A DNA stretch of 64,000 nucleotides from Motilimonas pumila (GTDB lineage: Bacteria; Pseudomonadota; Gammaproteobacteria; Enterobacterales; CBDFNC01), in assembly GCF_003596335.1 (NCBI RefSeq), contig NZ_QZCH01000011.1, positions 1-64,000 of the forward strand. Direction: 5' to 3'. Positions 26,562 through 37,074 of the stretch are shown in pieces (the first letter of the stretch is position 1; each line of letters opens with the position of its first letter). The translations under genes were made by a program, and so were the position numbers. Below the pieces are notes generated by a model. The model was not told the DNA's origin. It did not search any database and saw nothing but the letters and a program-made list of their open reading frames with translations.

Positions 26562-28076
26562 CTAAGCACCTTCGTTGTGCATTTCTAAGTTAGCTATCTC
26601 TTCCTTTTGCTCGCGGATCGCCTTAGCATCATCGCTGCGTAAAGAGTTTAGGTAGTCTAAATAGTTTTGATCGACGTCGCCAGTAACGTACTCACCATTA
26701 AACACTGAAGTTTCAAACTGCTTAATATCAGGGTTTTGAACGGCTACGGCTTTCACTAAATCAGCCAAATCTTGATAAATCAAGCCATCTGCGCCGATAC
26801 TTTGACAGATTTCTTCAACTTCTCGCCCATGGGCAATAAGCTCATTGGCGGTCGGCATATCAATACCGTAAACATTCGGGAAACGAATTTCTGGTGCAGC
26901 AGAAGCAAAGTACACTTTATTTGCGCCAGCGTCTCTTGCCATTTCAACGATTTGCTCAGACGTGGTGCCACGTACAATTGAGTCGTCAACTAGGAGTACA
27001 TTTTTACCTTTAAACTCTGCGCCAATGGCGTTAAGTTTACGGCGAACCGATTTACGACGCTGAGTCTGACCCGGCATAATAAAAGTACGGCCAATATAAC
27101 GGTTTTTCACAAAACCTTGGCGGTATGGCAAGTCCAAGTGCAGCGCAATTTGTAATGCCACGTCACATGACGTTTCCGGGATCGGGATGACAACATCAAT
27201 GTCTAAATCATCCCATTCACGTTTGATCTTATCGCCCAAGGTTTTACCCATTTCTAAGCGTGCACCGTAGACAGAAATGTTATCTATCATTGAATCTGGG
27301 CGCGCGAAGTAAACGTGTTCAAACACGCAAGGACAGTAGTTTGGATTTTCCGCACACTGCTGCGTGAACAGCTCGCCAGATTCAGTGATTAGCACCGCTT
27401 CACCGGGCGTCACATCGCGAACAAACTCAAAGTCAATAGCTTCAATCGCCACGCTCTCAGACGCAACCATGTATTCGGTTTGACCATTTTCTTCACGTTT
27501 ACCCAAAGCTAATGGACGTATGCCATTAGGATCACGGAACGCAATCAAGCCTAAACCATTCACCAAGGTCACTACCGCGTATGCACCGCGTGCTTGTTGA
27601 TGAACTTTAGCCACCGCTGCAAATACGTCACTCGGGTCTAACGTTGCCTTATTAAAATGCGCAAGTTCAGTCGCTAACACATTCAACAAGGTCTCAGAGT
27701 CTGAGGTTGTATTAATGTGGCGCAAGCTATTGGCAGAGATATCAGATAACTCAGGTGCATTGGTTAGGTTACCGTTATGCGCCATAGCCATGCCATATGG
27801 AAAGTTAACATAAAACGGTTGTGCTTCTGCTGCGCTCGAGCTACCCGCAGTAGGGTAGCGCACGTGGCCGATACCGATGTTCCCTTTAAGCCTTTGCATG
27901 TGTTTAGATTCAAACACATCTTTGACAAGCCCATTGGCCTTGCGCTGCTTAAAATTACCTTCGGAGATGGTCACGATGCCAGCTGCATCTTGACCACGGT
28001 GTTGTAAAACCGTCAGGGCGTCATAAATGCTTTGATTAACAGGGTTGGATCCAACGATGCCGACAATACCACACAT
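26562..28076 (-). CDS. purF: Amidophosphoribosyltransferase
   Basis: PurF makes phosphoribosylamine from PRPP and glutamine, the first committed step of purine synthesis. The nucleophile Cys2 is exposed after removal of Met1 (MCGIVGIVG). The glutaminase part includes [12 protein letters not shown] and AMAHNGNL; the PRPP-binding loop is [13 protein letters not shown]. Length 504 fits the E. coli-type enzyme, which lacks an iron-sulfur cluster. It follows cvpA by 19 bp, as in E. coli. Confidence 0.97.
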   Translation of the reverse strand: MCGIVGIVGSNPVNQSIYDALTVLQHRGQDAAGIVTISEGNFKQRKANGLVKDVFESKHMQRLKGNIGIGHVRYPTAGSSSAAEAQPFYVNFPYGMAMAHNGNLTNAPELSDISANSLRHINTTSDSETLLNVLATELAHFNKATLDPSDVFAAVAKVHQQARGAYAVVTLVNGLGLIAFRDPNGIRPLALGKREENGQTEYMVASESVAIEAIDFEFVRDVTPGEAVLITESGELFTQQCAENPNYCPCVFEHVYFARPDSMIDNISVYGARLEMGKTLGDKIKREWDDLDIDVVIPIPETSCDVALQIALHLDLPYRQGFVKNRYIGRTFIMPGQTQRRKSVRRKLNAIGAEFKGKNVLLVDDSIVRGTTSEQIVEMARDAGANKVYFASAAPEIRFPNVYGIDMPTANELIAHGREVEEICQSIGADGLIYQDLADLVKAVAVQNPDIKQFETSVFNGEYVTGDVDQNYLDYLNSLRSDDAKAIREQKEEIANLEMHNEGA

Positions 28077-28095
28077 GTATCTTGTCCTCGTAATT

Positions 28096-28587
28096 TTAGG
28101 GGCTTGGTGTTAAAAAACTGGATGATGTTTTGACATACTCAAAGAACCATTCAATGACAATGCCAAACTCAGGGATCAGGGTAGACGCTTGCCACCATTG
28201 TGTACTTGGAAACGCGGTAAACGAGTCCATAAAGAACAACAATGCACTGACAATCAGCGCGCCTCGTATTGCACCAAAGCATATACCTAAGGTGCGATCG
28301 GTTCCTGAAAGTCCCGTTTTACTGACCAGCTGACTGATCACATAATTTACTAGTCCACCTACGATCAAGGTACTGATAAACAAAGCGGCAATGGCCGCTG
28401 CGTTTTTGATCATAGGATCTTCAATATTGGTAAATAGCGTGGCGACGTCAGGGTAAAACTGACTGGCAATGAAAAAAGCGGCGAACCAACTGGCTAATGA
28501 AAATGCCTCTTTTACAAAACCTCTGATCAAACTAATAATCGAAGAAAGCGCGATAATGCCTAAAATGGCGTAGTCAATCCAAACCAT
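28096..28587 (-). CDS. cvpA: CvpA family inner-membrane protein
   Basis: A small membrane protein with four hydrophobic segments (about 3-22, 28-48, 65-88 and 103-122). It carries the family start [25 protein letters not shown]. It is linked to colicin V production and to stress resistance in related bacteria, with no known biochemical activity. It lies between dedD and purF, the conserved order. I saw no clear PurR operator upstream. Confidence 0.93.
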   Translation of the reverse strand: MVWIDYAILGIIALSSIISLIRGFVKEAFSLASWFAAFFIASQFYPDVATLFTNIEDPMIKNAAAIAALFISTLIVGGLVNYVISQLVSKTGLSGTDRTLGICFGAIRGALIVSALLFFMDSFTAFPSTQWWQASTLIPEFGIVIEWFFEYVKTSSSFLTPSP

Positions 28588-28667
28588 GAATCAGCCCTTG
28601 CTAAAAAACGCGGCGATTTTAACACCCTTAAATCTAAATTGCTTGTAAAACTTGGTATTAAACATCA

Positions 28668-29402
28668 TTAACGCAGCGGGCTATAAGGCACCACTTTGCC
28701 TTGTAATCCGGTTAATTGTTTTAGCTTAGGCAATGATTTCTCGAGCTTTTGGGCTGATACATCAGGGCCAACATAAACCTTGTTAATCACATCTTGGGTC
28801 ACGGTTGCAGGCACCGTATGTACGGTATAACCTGCTTTTTTTAACTTTTTAACTAACGCATTCACGTTACCTGCGTTTCTAAATGCACCTAATTGCACCA
28901 CCCAAGCTGCGCCTTTGAAGTCAGGAGCCGGATTACTTTTTGGTTTCACTGTTGGCTTAGGTTTGGGTTTAGGAGTCACTTTAACCACAGCTTTAGGCGC
29001 AGGCGTCGCTTGTGGCTTGACTTTAGGCGTGGGCTTAGGCGTCGCGGGAGTAGGCTTTGGCCTTTTTACAACCTTAGTTTGGTCAAGTTGTTTGAGTTCA
29101 GGCAGAACGGTCACCTCTTCCACTTCAACTATTTCGATGTCCCCTTTAGCGCCCGTTTGTGCCACTACAACGGCTTCGGGAAGCTGTTCTAGGTTAAACT
29201 CTTCATTACTCGCGACCAAGGTAGTTTCTGTACTTAAGGGCTGTTTAGGCTTTGGCGTAGGCTGCTCAGGTTGAATAGGGATAGCCACAAACTCGTCGCG
29301 GTACTCTTCTTTTTGTCCGTCTAATAAACTTGGTAAAAACAACACAGCAGAAGCAACAACGATAATAGTACCGACTAAACGATTCTGAAATTGGCTGGCC
29401 AC
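28668..29402 (-). CDS. dedD: DedD, SPOR-domain cell division protein
   Basis: DedD is a bitopic inner-membrane protein that binds septal peptidoglycan. It has one membrane helix near the N terminus (about 8-27, LVGTIIVVASAVLFLPSLL), then a long Pro/Lys-rich periplasmic linker (about 40-165), and a C-terminal SPOR domain (about 168-240, AAWVVQLGAFRNAGNVNALVKKL and VYVGPD). Start is three bases after folC, so the genes are co-transcribed. Confidence 0.93.
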   Translation of the reverse strand: MASQFQNRLVGTIIVVASAVLFLPSLLDGQKEEYRDEFVAIPIQPEQPTPKPKQPLSTETTLVASNEEFNLEQLPEAVVVAQTGAKGDIEIVEVEEVTVLPELKQLDQTKVVKRPKPTPATPKPTPKVKPQATPAPKAVVKVTPKPKPKPTVKPKSNPAPDFKGAAWVVQLGAFRNAGNVNALVKKLKKAGYTVHTVPATVTQDVINKVYVGPDVSAQKLEKSLPKLKQLTGLQGKVVPYSPLR

Positions 29403-29405
29403 AAA

Positions 29406-30656
29406 TTAACCCTTATTATCCAATGCAATAATATCGGCTACAGTGTAAAACGAGCCGAAAACAATTACCACCGACTTGCTCTCACTGTCTGTCAAAGCCT
29501 GCTGATATGCTTCGACCACGCTGCCATACTCGTTGACGTTCGCTTGAGCGGGTAAATGCTGTTTAAGCTCTTCAGCTTTTGCGCCGCGTGGCCCCTGTAA
29601 GTCAGCTAGATACCAATGACTGAAAGTATCGCAAAAATGCGCCATCGTCGCGGCGATGTCTTTATCTTTTAACATGCCAACCACCGCCAAGCACTTGATA
29701 CCCTGAGCTCGATATTGTACTAACTGCTGCGCCAGGTATTGCGCCGATTGGGGGTTATGCGCTACGTCTAATATCACTTTAGGCGACGTTTGCCACACTT
29801 GCATACGCCCTGCTAGCTGCGCATCGGCTAAACCTTTAACAATGGCATCCTCTGGCGCATTCAACTGCAAAGCGTGTAAACAAGCTAATGCCGTGGCGGC
29901 ATTTTGAATCGGCATATTAATCAGGGGTAAAGCCGCGAATTTTTGCTCTGAGTTTTGCCACTGCCAGCTATCCGATGCTAGCTCAAACGTATAATCTTGT
30001 TTGGCTAAAACCAAATTTGCACCGATATCACTGACATGCTTGATTAGCGACTGAGGCGGCGTCAGATCGCCGCAAATAGCCGGTTTTCCCTTACGGTATA
30101 TGCCCGCTTTTTCAAAGCCCACGTCTTCACGGTTATCTCCCAGCCAATCAACATGATCAATATCGACCGTTGTGACCACAGATACATCCGGTTCAACAAT
30201 ATTTGTCGCATCTAAGCGTCCACCTAAACCTACTTCTAACAACACTACATCAAGATTAGCTTGTTTGAGTAAGTTAAGCGCTGATAAAGTGCCGAACTCA
30301 AAATACGTTAAAGCAATGTCGCCCCTGCCCTTTTCAATGTCTAGAAAAGATTGGCAATGTGCTTGCTCTGTCAATTCTTGACGATTAATCCTCACTCGCT
30401 CGGTATAACGAATTAAATGGGGCGAGCAATATACCCCTACTTTATAACCCGCTTGCAATAAGATGGATTCGAGCATGGCACAAGTGGTGCCCTTACCATT
30501 TGTTCCGCCTACCAGCACCAGCTTGGCATCAAAATGAATAAGGTTTAAACGCTGCGCTACCTGTCTGACGCGATCTAATCCAAGTTCAATCTCACTTGGG
30601 TGTAACCGCTCTAAGTGTGTGAGCCATTGCGCTAAAGTTTGAGGCAAGTTGTTCAT
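29406..30656 (-). CDS. folC: Dihydrofolate synthase/folylpolyglutamate synthase
   Basis: FolC adds glutamate to dihydropteroate and to folates. It is a Mur-ligase-like ATPase: VGGTNGKGTTCAMLESIL is the P loop (about 47-64), then YCSPHLIRYTERVRI, LLEVGLGGRLDATNIV and LDVAHNPQSAQYL in the C-terminal domain. 416 residues is normal. It lies 11 bp after truA, with no accD in between, unlike E. coli and many Vibrio. Confidence 0.95.
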   Translation of the reverse strand: MNNLPQTLAQWLTHLERLHPSEIELGLDRVRQVAQRLNLIHFDAKLVLVGGTNGKGTTCAMLESILLQAGYKVGVYCSPHLIRYTERVRINRQELTEQAHCQSFLDIEKGRGDIALTYFEFGTLSALNLLKQANLDVVLLEVGLGGRLDATNIVEPDVSVVTTVDIDHVDWLGDNREDVGFEKAGIYRKGKPAICGDLTPPQSLIKHVSDIGANLVLAKQDYTFELASDSWQWQNSEQKFAALPLINMPIQNAATALACLHALQLNAPEDAIVKGLADAQLAGRMQVWQTSPKVILDVAHNPQSAQYLAQQLVQYRAQGIKCLAVVGMLKDKDIAATMAHFCDTFSHWYLADLQGPRGAKAEELKQHLPAQANVNEYGSVVEAYQQALTDSESKSVVIVFGSFYTVADIIALDNKG

Positions 30657-30667
30657 TGAATATCGCC

Positions 30668-31462
30668 TTATAATTGTTCATTCGGTAAAAACAGCGGGCC
30701 AATATGATGGCGTGGTAAATTAAATTCGCTAGGGTAATCAACGTCAACTAAATACAAGCCATTTGCTTTTGCCGTAGCTGCTGCTTGGCCTCGATCTTTT
30801 AATGTAAGTAAATGCTTGAGCCAGTCGATATCTTGTTTGCCTTTACCCACTTCGATTAGGCTGCCGGTGATATTACGCACCATGTGATGCAAAAAAGCGT
30901 TGGCTTTAATATCGATGACAATGTAAGGGCCAAAACGTTTGACATTGACGTGATGGATATTACGAAAAGGTGTATTGGATTGACAATGCGCGGCTCGAAA
31001 CGAGGTGAAGTCTTGTTCCCCTAACAGGTATTGCGCTGCTTGATGCATTTTATTGGCATCAAGGGGCTCGAAATAATGGCTGAGTCCGCCGCCTAAGATC
31101 CCGCTGCGCAGTGGCGCATTATAAATAATGTAACGATAGCGGCGCGCGGTAGCCGAGAAACGGGCATGGAATTCACTGTCGACTTGTTTGGCCCAAGTCA
31201 CCGCAATATCTTTGGGTAAGTTAGCATTAATGCCCAAGGTCCAAGCTCGTTCATTTCGAGTGGCATGAGTGTCGAAATGTACGAGTTGGCCGGTAGCATG
31301 CACTCCCGCATCTGTGCGTCCTGCACATTGCACTTCGATGGTTTCATTGGCCACTAAAGTTAGGGCCGCTTCAAGACGCGCTTGCACCGTGTCTACCTCG
31401 AGTTGTTTTTGCCAACCATAATAGTTGGCACCATCATATTCAATGCCTAAAGCGACTCGCAT
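30668..31462 (-). CDS. truA: tRNA pseudouridine(38-40) synthase
   Basis: TruA converts uridines 38-40 of the anticodon arm to pseudouridine. The catalytic Asp lies in [18 protein letters not shown] (about 53-60). Other motifs are [24 protein letters not shown] and [13 protein letters not shown]. 264 residues is usual. It is the first gene of the truA-folC-dedD-cvpA-purF cluster, separated from fimV by a terminator. Confidence 0.96.
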   Translation of the reverse strand: MRVALGIEYDGANYYGWQKQLEVDTVQARLEAALTLVANETIEVQCAGRTDAGVHATGQLVHFDTHATRNERAWTLGINANLPKDIAVTWAKQVDSEFHARFSATARRYRYIIYNAPLRSGILGGGLSHYFEPLDANKMHQAAQYLLGEQDFTSFRAAHCQSNTPFRNIHHVNVKRFGPYIVIDIKANAFLHHMVRNITGSLIEVGKGKQDIDWLKHLLTLKDRGQAAATAKANGLYLVDVDYPSEFNLPRHHIGPLFLPNEQL

Positions 31463-31499
31463 GCAGGTCTACCTATTGAAAAAACAGGGATTATAAAAC

Positions 31500-31533
31500 A
31501 AAAAAAAAGGGATGCCATTAAAATGCATCCCTT
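31500..31533 (-). terminator. fimV terminator
   Basis: A 9-bp stem (AAGGGATGC with its complement) is followed by a nine-base T run on the minus strand, just after fimV. Confidence 0.85.
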
Positions 31534-31564
31534 AGTCTTGTTTTGCGTTCAATATTGAAGCAGT

Positions 31565-34500
31565 TTAACTCAATCTGTCGAGTAACTTTTCAACTTCACT
31601 GATTTGCTCAACACTGCCTAAACCTTGGATTTCTTCCAAAATGCTTTTCGCACCTTCTTTGTCGTCAATTTCCAAGTAAGCACGGGCTAAGTCAAGTTTT
31701 TGGCCAATGCCACCCTCATCGTCATCGACGTCAATGCCGTCACTGTCTGGTAGAATTTCAGGGAATTCATCCAGGCCGACGTCTAGGCTCGCCGCTTGAT
31801 AAGGCTCATCATCGCCGTTACCACCATCACTGTCTTCCAACAGTTTATTGATATCAATGAAGTCATCTTCCACGTCATCAACCAGTGGAACTTCTGCGCT
31901 TTCATTAAACGCCACTTCACCAAGTTGCGACGCTAGCATGTCTGCAGCTTCTACATCAGCAGCAGATTCATCCTTCACTGCGTCAATACTTTCAACTTCA
32001 GCAAAGTCCCATTCTAGTTCATTGGTATCAGCAACAGGAGCGTCAACTTTTACCTCTGGCTCAGCTGCTACTGGCTCTGGTTTGACTTCAGCCTCGCTGA
32101 AATCAAAGTCCATCGCCAGTTCATCGGCAGCAGGCTCTGGAGAATTAAACTCCATTGGCTCAGCTGAAACAGGTGCCGCCGCTTGAACGGGTTGCTGCGC
32201 AGGCGCGGGGGTTTCAGCAAGTAAATCTTCTACCTCATCCAATTCGACAATCATCTCGTCATCTTGGATAAGGGTGTCTTCATCAGCTTCTAGGTCAAAG
32301 ATAGACTCATCCGCTTCTTCAAACTCAATGTTAGATAAGTCTAACTCTGACAAGATTTTGTTGTCTGAAGGCGTGTTAGTCGCGGCTTCAGCTTGCTCTG
32401 CCACTGGCTCTTCGATAATAGGCTCTTCAACCACAACTTCTTCAGCAACAGGCTCAGCAACTTCTGGTGTTGCTTCAACTGCAGGTTCAACTAGTTCTGG
32501 CTCTAAGCTTAGCTCTGGCTCGAGGGCAAGTTCAGGCTCAATTGACGCTTCTGGCTCTAAGGCTAACTCGTCAGATAAATCTAACTCAGCATCAATGCTC
32601 ACTTCGTCAGCTTTTTGTTCCGTTGGCTCAAGGCTGAGTTCATCTTCTAAGCTCAGCTCATTACTGAAGTCTAATACCGTTTCATCCGTAGATTCAGCAG
32701 CAGCTGGCTCGAGTGTTTCAAGCTCAAGCTCGTTATCATCTGTGTCTAGCTCTAAGCTAATCTCAGCTTCAGACTCTGCTGCAATTTCAGCACTTGGGTC
32801 TTGTAGTTCATCTTCAAGTGAAAACGCTAAATCATTGCTTTCGCTTGCTTCGGGCTCAATAGAATCAGCCGCGTCAAACGCTAACAGTTCTTCTTCATTT
32901 GTGTCCTGAGCTGATGATTCTGGTGCTGCCTCTGCGTCCATTGCCGCCAGCGCATCTTCCACTGATACAGGTTGGTCTAAATCAAGTCCTTCAAGGCCAG
33001 TGATATCAACTTCGTCCTCTAAGCCTAATTCTTGCTCAAGATCTACTTCGTTATCGAGGCTTAAATCACTTTCAAAGCTAATTTCGTCATCCGCAGATTC
33101 AGATAATTCTTTTTCCCAATCAGCCGCAAGGTCTGCATCTGGGCTAGCTTCAACTTCTGGTTCAGGGGTAACTTCAGACTCTAGTGCAACTTCTGTAGCG
33201 GTTTCTGCAACAGGCTCACTCAATTCAGGCTCGAAGTCGCCACTAAAATCAATCTCAGGCTCAATCGTGGCTTGTTCCGCTACAAGCTCGTCTTCAATGT
33301 CTAGCTCTAAAGAGTTAGCATCATCCGCTTCAGCCGCCGGCTCAGGGTCAAATGAGAAATCAGTCACTTCTTCAACGTCATTACTTGGCTGGTCTTCAAA
33401 CAAGTCATTCGTTGGTGACTCTAAGTCAAGCTCATCTGACGTTTCGCCATCTAAATCGATTTCTTGTAGCAGATCTAAATCATCGGCTGACTCTAGGTCG
33501 GCATTATTTAAACCGTCGGTTGACAAGTCATCTTCCGAAGCTGTCGCGTCTTGGTCTGCAACGTCGCTGGTTAGCAGATCGTCAAACTCACTATTTTCTT
33601 CTTCCATCAGAGTCGACGTTGACTCCGCCATTTCTTTCTCTTGCTCGTCAAGCTCTTGCTTAGTGCGCGCTCTTAACCAGAAAGTGAAGATAAGCACGAC
33701 TAGCAACACTGGGAACAAGATAACGCCTAACAGGTATAACCAGCTAGAACCAATTGTATGAAGTAAACTGGCCTCTTTTTCTGCTTCGGCTGCTTGCTGC
33801 GCTTCTTTCTCAGCCATTTGCTGAGCCAACATGGCTTTAATCTCAGCTTGAACTTTGGCGTCTTCTTCTAACTTGGTTTTTAGACCACTAATATCTTGAG
33901 TCAGCGACTCAATTTTAGTTTTTAGGCGTTGGTTTGATTCCGTCACCTGCATAAGCTGCGAGTTAGAATCATCTAGCTGAGTTTTAAGCTCGTTGATTTC
34001 TTTCTCAGCCGCTTCAGGAATCGCTGCAACGGTTTCTGCTTCTGTACCTTGATCCACATTCTCGACAGGAGCCGGCGTTGCTTGAGCAACCGCTTCAGGC
34101 TCAGGCGTGACCACTACCGGTTTTGCAGCTGGCTTGGCTACTTCTGCAGGCTTCGCGGCTTCTACGCTAGGCGCAGGAGTCGCTGCAGGCTTAGTCGCAG
34201 GTGCAGTGGTTTTGTTTTGAGTACTTTTAGCTACAAAGTCTGATTGTGCTGACTGGCTATTAACGCCACGAATTTCAGATTCTGTTGGAATGGCTAAGAC
34301 AGCACCCGCTACTAAGCGGTTAATGTCATTGTTAACAAAAGCGTGTGGGTTTTTGTTAAAAATGGCCGTCATGGTTTGGTAAACAGAAACTGATTTATTT
34401 GGTCTCACGCGATTAGAAATCGACCAGAGGGTATCAGAGCTTTTTAGTGGGCCGTAAGTTCCCGCTTTTCTTGAACTAACGATTTTAGGTTTTACAGTGG

Positions 34501-34648
34501 TGACTTGGCTTTTGGTTTCCCCTTCGGGACCGGTTAGCTCAACATAAAACCCAGGGGCATCTTTGAATACATCTTCTTCTGCAATAATGCTACCTGTCGC
34601 CAGCACAAGGGGTAATGCTACAACTGCGCGGGAAAAATAACGTCCCAT
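31565..34648 (-). CDS. fimV: FimV-type polar hub protein
   Basis: FimV is an inner-membrane protein that binds peptidoglycan and organises pole-localised systems such as type IV pili. After a signal peptide (1-23) comes a LysM-like segment (about 65-125, DTLWSISNRVRPNKSVSVYQ). A Pro/Ala linker, a coiled coil (about 215-290), a membrane helix (about 298-322) and a very acidic low-complexity cytoplasmic region (about 340-970, runs of Glu/Asp with LDL, EPE and LSLE) follow. The C-terminal FimV/TPR-like domain holds IGQKLDLARAYLEIDDKEGAKSIL (about 978-1020). At 1027 residues the size is within the variable family range. Confidence 0.93.
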   Translation of the reverse strand: MGRYFSRAVVALPLVLATGSIIAEEDVFKDAPGFYVELTGPEGETKSQVTTVKPKIVSSRKAGTYGPLKSSDTLWSISNRVRPNKSVSVYQTMTAIFNKNPHAFVNNDINRLVAGAVLAIPTESEIRGVNSQSAQSDFVAKSTQNKTTAPATKPAATPAPSVEAAKPAEVAKPAAKPVVVTPEPEAVAQATPAPVENVDQGTEAETVAAIPEAAEKEINELKTQLDDSNSQLMQVTESNQRLKTKIESLTQDISGLKTKLEEDAKVQAEIKAMLAQQMAEKEAQQAAEAEKEASLLHTIGSSWLYLLGVILFPVLLVVLIFTFWLRARTKQELDEQEKEMAESTSTLMEEENSEFDDLLTSDVADQDATASEDDLSTDGLNNADLESADDLDLLQEIDLDGETSDELDLESPTNDLFEDQPSNDVEEVTDFSFDPEPAAEADDANSLELDIEDELVAEQATIEPEIDFSGDFEPELSEPVAETATEVALESEVTPEPEVEASPDADLAADWEKELSESADDEISFESDLSLDNEVDLEQELGLEDEVDITGLEGLDLDQPVSVEDALAAMDAEAAPESSAQDTNEEELLAFDAADSIEPEASESNDLAFSLEDELQDPSAEIAAESEAEISLELDTDDNELELETLEPAAAESTDETVLDFSNELSLEDELSLEPTEQKADEVSIDAELDLSDELALEPEASIEPELALEPELSLEPELVEPAVEATPEVAEPVAEEVVVEEPIIEEPVAEQAEAATNTPSDNKILSELDLSNIEFEEADESIFDLEADEDTLIQDDEMIVELDEVEDLLAETPAPAQQPVQAAAPVSAEPMEFNSPEPAADELAMDFDFSEAEVKPEPVAAEPEVKVDAPVADTNELEWDFAEVESIDAVKDESAADVEAADMLASQLGEVAFNESAEVPLVDDVEDDFIDINKLLEDSDGGNGDDEPYQAASLDVGLDEFPEILPDSDGIDVDDDEGGIGQKLDLARAYLEIDDKEGAKSILEEIQGLGSVEQISEVEKLLDRLS

Positions 34649-34840
34649 GTTCCATCCTTTATTTTTTTGAATCGCTCAAAAACTCATCATACATGCGCAA
34701 CTTTCACACATATACTTCTTAATGACTGATAACTATAAACTAGCTCGCAAGGCTAATCTAGCATCAAAATAAACTGGCATCAGAGCAGGGGCTGGAATTG
34801 AGACACAGCCCCGTATTTTGGTGAGTAAGTGATTTAAAAA

Positions 34841-35857
34841 TTAGAAATAATCACGTATTAACAATTCCGCTATCTGCACTGCGTTGGTCGCTGCGCCCTT
34901 TCTGACATTATCAGCAACCACCCACATATTTATGCCATTTTCGCAGCTTATGTCCTTGCGCAAACGACTGACAAACACGTTATCTTGACCGACAGCGTCG
35001 GCAACAGGGGTGTGGCACTGACCAGTGTCTGCAATAAACTCAACTCCTTGAGCATGATTCATCAAGCTTTTAACTTCGTCTATTGCCAATGGATAACGCG
35101 TTTCTACATGGATTGCTTCCGCGTGACCGTAAAACACAGGGACACGCACAGTGGTGGGGTTCACCATAATACTTTCATCTTCAAATATCTTGCGCGTTTC
35201 ATTTACCATTTTCATTTCTTCTCGGCTATAACCGTTATCAAGCATTTCGTCGATTTGCGGTAACACGTTGAATGCAATTTGCTGAGAATACGCTTCTGGA
35301 TCAATGGGCTGGCCATTGAGTAACTTAGCGGTTTGCCCTGCTAGCTCTTTAATTCCTTTGTTACCTGAGCCAGAAACAGACTGATAGGTCGCTACGTTAA
35401 TACGCGCAATGCCAACTTCTTCTTGTAATGGTTTTAGTGCCACCAGCATTTGGATGGTCGAGCAATTAGGGTTAGCAATAATGTTACGACTGCTGTATTG
35501 ACTGATGGCGTGAGGGTTAACCTCAGGTACCACTAGCGGTACGTCTAGGTCTTCACGAAATGCAGAACTGTTATCAATCACCACACAACCGTTATCGCCA
35601 GCAATTGGCGCCCATTCTTTTGCCGCTTCCGAACCGGCCGAGAAGATGGCAATTTGTGCTTGCGACCAGTCAAAATCGTTAACATCTTTAACGGTCACGC
35701 GTTTGCCCTTAAATTTAATCTGTTCACCCGCACTGTTACTGCTTGCAAGCAGAAAAATATCGCCTACAGGGAATTCACGTTGTTCCAATAGTTCAACAAC
35801 CGTTTTTCCTACCATGCCGGTAGCGCCCAACACAGCGACGTTAAATACTCGCTCCAT
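34841..35857 (-). CDS. asd: Aspartate-semialdehyde dehydrogenase (Asd/Usg family)
   Basis: Asd makes aspartate semialdehyde for lysine, threonine and methionine. The NADP-binding start VAVLGATGMVGKTVVELL and the catalytic NPNCSTIQM (Cys about 134) are present, so this copy should be active; the substrate-binding YQSVSGSGNKG and VPVFYGHAEAIHVET follow. Its position next to pdxB is that of the E. coli usg gene, and it may be the Usg-1-type paralogue. 338 residues. It starts nine bases after pdxB. Confidence 0.9.
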   Translation of the reverse strand: MERVFNVAVLGATGMVGKTVVELLEQREFPVGDIFLLASSNSAGEQIKFKGKRVTVKDVNDFDWSQAQIAIFSAGSEAAKEWAPIAGDNGCVVIDNSSAFREDLDVPLVVPEVNPHAISQYSSRNIIANPNCSTIQMLVALKPLQEEVGIARINVATYQSVSGSGNKGIKELAGQTAKLLNGQPIDPEAYSQQIAFNVLPQIDEMLDNGYSREEMKMVNETRKIFEDESIMVNPTTVRVPVFYGHAEAIHVETRYPLAIDEVKSLMNHAQGVEFIADTGQCHTPVADAVGQDNVFVSRLRKDISCENGINMWVVADNVRKGAATNAVQIAELLIRDYF

Positions 35858-35865
35858 TTTTACTC

Positions 35866-36990
35866 CTAATGTTTTATTGAAAAGCCCAGTGCGGCTAATA
35901 GATGATCATTTTGCTGTAGGTCTAAACTCACCGTCAACGTTGAGAATTCTCTTCTTTCCCGATAATGCTTGCGCATGTTGTCAAAGCCGTCCGGTGAGGC
36001 GATGCCCATCCGGAAAATATGGTCGTCTCGCCTTACGTCATACACCAAGTGCACTAAAGACTTGACCAAGCTTTGGTTTAAGGGTGAATTAACCCGAATA
36101 TTATCCACCACAGCTTGTGGCAGAAGACTGCTCACTTTAAGTTTAGCTTCTTTGCCTAAATGCTGGCATAACGCTCGGTAAAGCACTTCTGTGCCATTGG
36201 CTTTACCCTCTAAACTGTATCCTGCAATATGCGGGGTAGCAATTTCAGTATACGGTAAAAGTGCCATCTCGATATTAGGCTCGTTTTCCCATACGTCTAA
36301 AATTAAGCTCGGCTGCGAGCCTGACTCAACACGTTGCAGTAAAGCTTGGTTATCGATGACTTCACCACGGGCCGTGTTGATCAAAACCTGATCTTGGCTG
36401 AGTTGGCGTAATCGTTGTTGATCAAACAAGTGGTGCGTTGGGTATTCACCGTCACGAGTTAAGGGTACGTGCAAAGATATAAAATCGCATTCCATGATCT
36501 TATTCAAATCAACAAAGGTGCGAGGGTCGTCAGTATTAGCCAAAATCGGATCACATAAATGACACTTCATGCCTAAAGCCGTGAGTTTATGAAACACTGC
36601 GCTGCCGGTATTACCTGCGCCAACAATGCCCACGGATTTACCTTGAAGGTTAATTAGGTGTTTTTCAGCATGCACCAGAACGGCGCTGACCACATACTGG
36701 GCCACTGACTTTTTATTGCAACCAGGTGCACTGGTAAACTTAATCCCGCGGTCTGCAAGGTATGCTTGATCCACATGATCTGTGCCTATGGTGGCAGTGC
36801 CAACAAACTGTAAACGTTCGTTTTTTGAAAGTAATGCTTGGTTCACTTTAGTGATAGAGCGAACCAGAAGCACGTCGGCATCAACCAGGTCGTCAGCGGT
36901 CACGCTACGGCCCTCAAACAAGACTATCTCACCGAGGCCAGCAAACATTTTCTCAGCGTACGGTATATTTGAATCAAGGTAAATTTTCAT
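35866..36990 (-). CDS. pdxB: Erythronate-4-phosphate dehydrogenase
   Basis: PdxB acts in pyridoxal phosphate synthesis. It is a D-2-hydroxyacid dehydrogenase: SVGIVGAGNTGSAVFHKL is the NAD site, VLINTARGEVIDNQAL, VWENEPNIEMALL and ATPHIAGYSLEGKANGT carry the catalytic Arg, Glu and His. The C-terminal dimer domain of PdxB is present (total 374 residues). It probably shares a transcript with asd. Confidence 0.95.
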   Translation of the reverse strand: MKIYLDSNIPYAEKMFAGLGEIVLFEGRSVTADDLVDADVLLVRSITKVNQALLSKNERLQFVGTATIGTDHVDQAYLADRGIKFTSAPGCNKKSVAQYVVSAVLVHAEKHLINLQGKSVGIVGAGNTGSAVFHKLTALGMKCHLCDPILANTDDPRTFVDLNKIMECDFISLHVPLTRDGEYPTHHLFDQQRLRQLSQDQVLINTARGEVIDNQALLQRVESGSQPSLILDVWENEPNIEMALLPYTEIATPHIAGYSLEGKANGTEVLYRALCQHLGKEAKLKVSSLLPQAVVDNIRVNSPLNQSLVKSLVHLVYDVRRDDHIFRMGIASPDGFDNMRKHYRERREFSTLTVSLDLQQNDHLLAALGFSIKH

Positions 36991-37027
36991 TCAATGTCGT
37001 CAACAAGGTGGTGTGGAAATTTGGAAC

Positions 37028-37057
37028 AAAAAAAGCAGAGCATCATGCTCTGCTTTT
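37028..37057 (-). terminator. fabB terminator
   Basis: A 12-bp stem (AAAAGCAGAGCA with its complement) and TCA loop with a T run on the minus strand, 18 bases after fabB. Confidence 0.9.
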
Positions 37058-37074
37058 GTCACTTTAAGAAAAGG

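Noticed and set aside
28588-28667. PurR operator before cvpA-purF
   Set aside because: The sequence lacks the ACGCAAAC-GTTT core.
28893-29274. Plus-strand Gly/Arg-rich frames opposite dedD
   Set aside because: They arise from the Pro/Lys-rich linker codons of dedD read in antisense.
32274-33761. Long plus-strand open frames of Ser-rich sequence
   Set aside because: They are antisense shadows of the acidic low-complexity region of fimV; their composition mirrors the Glu/Asp codons.
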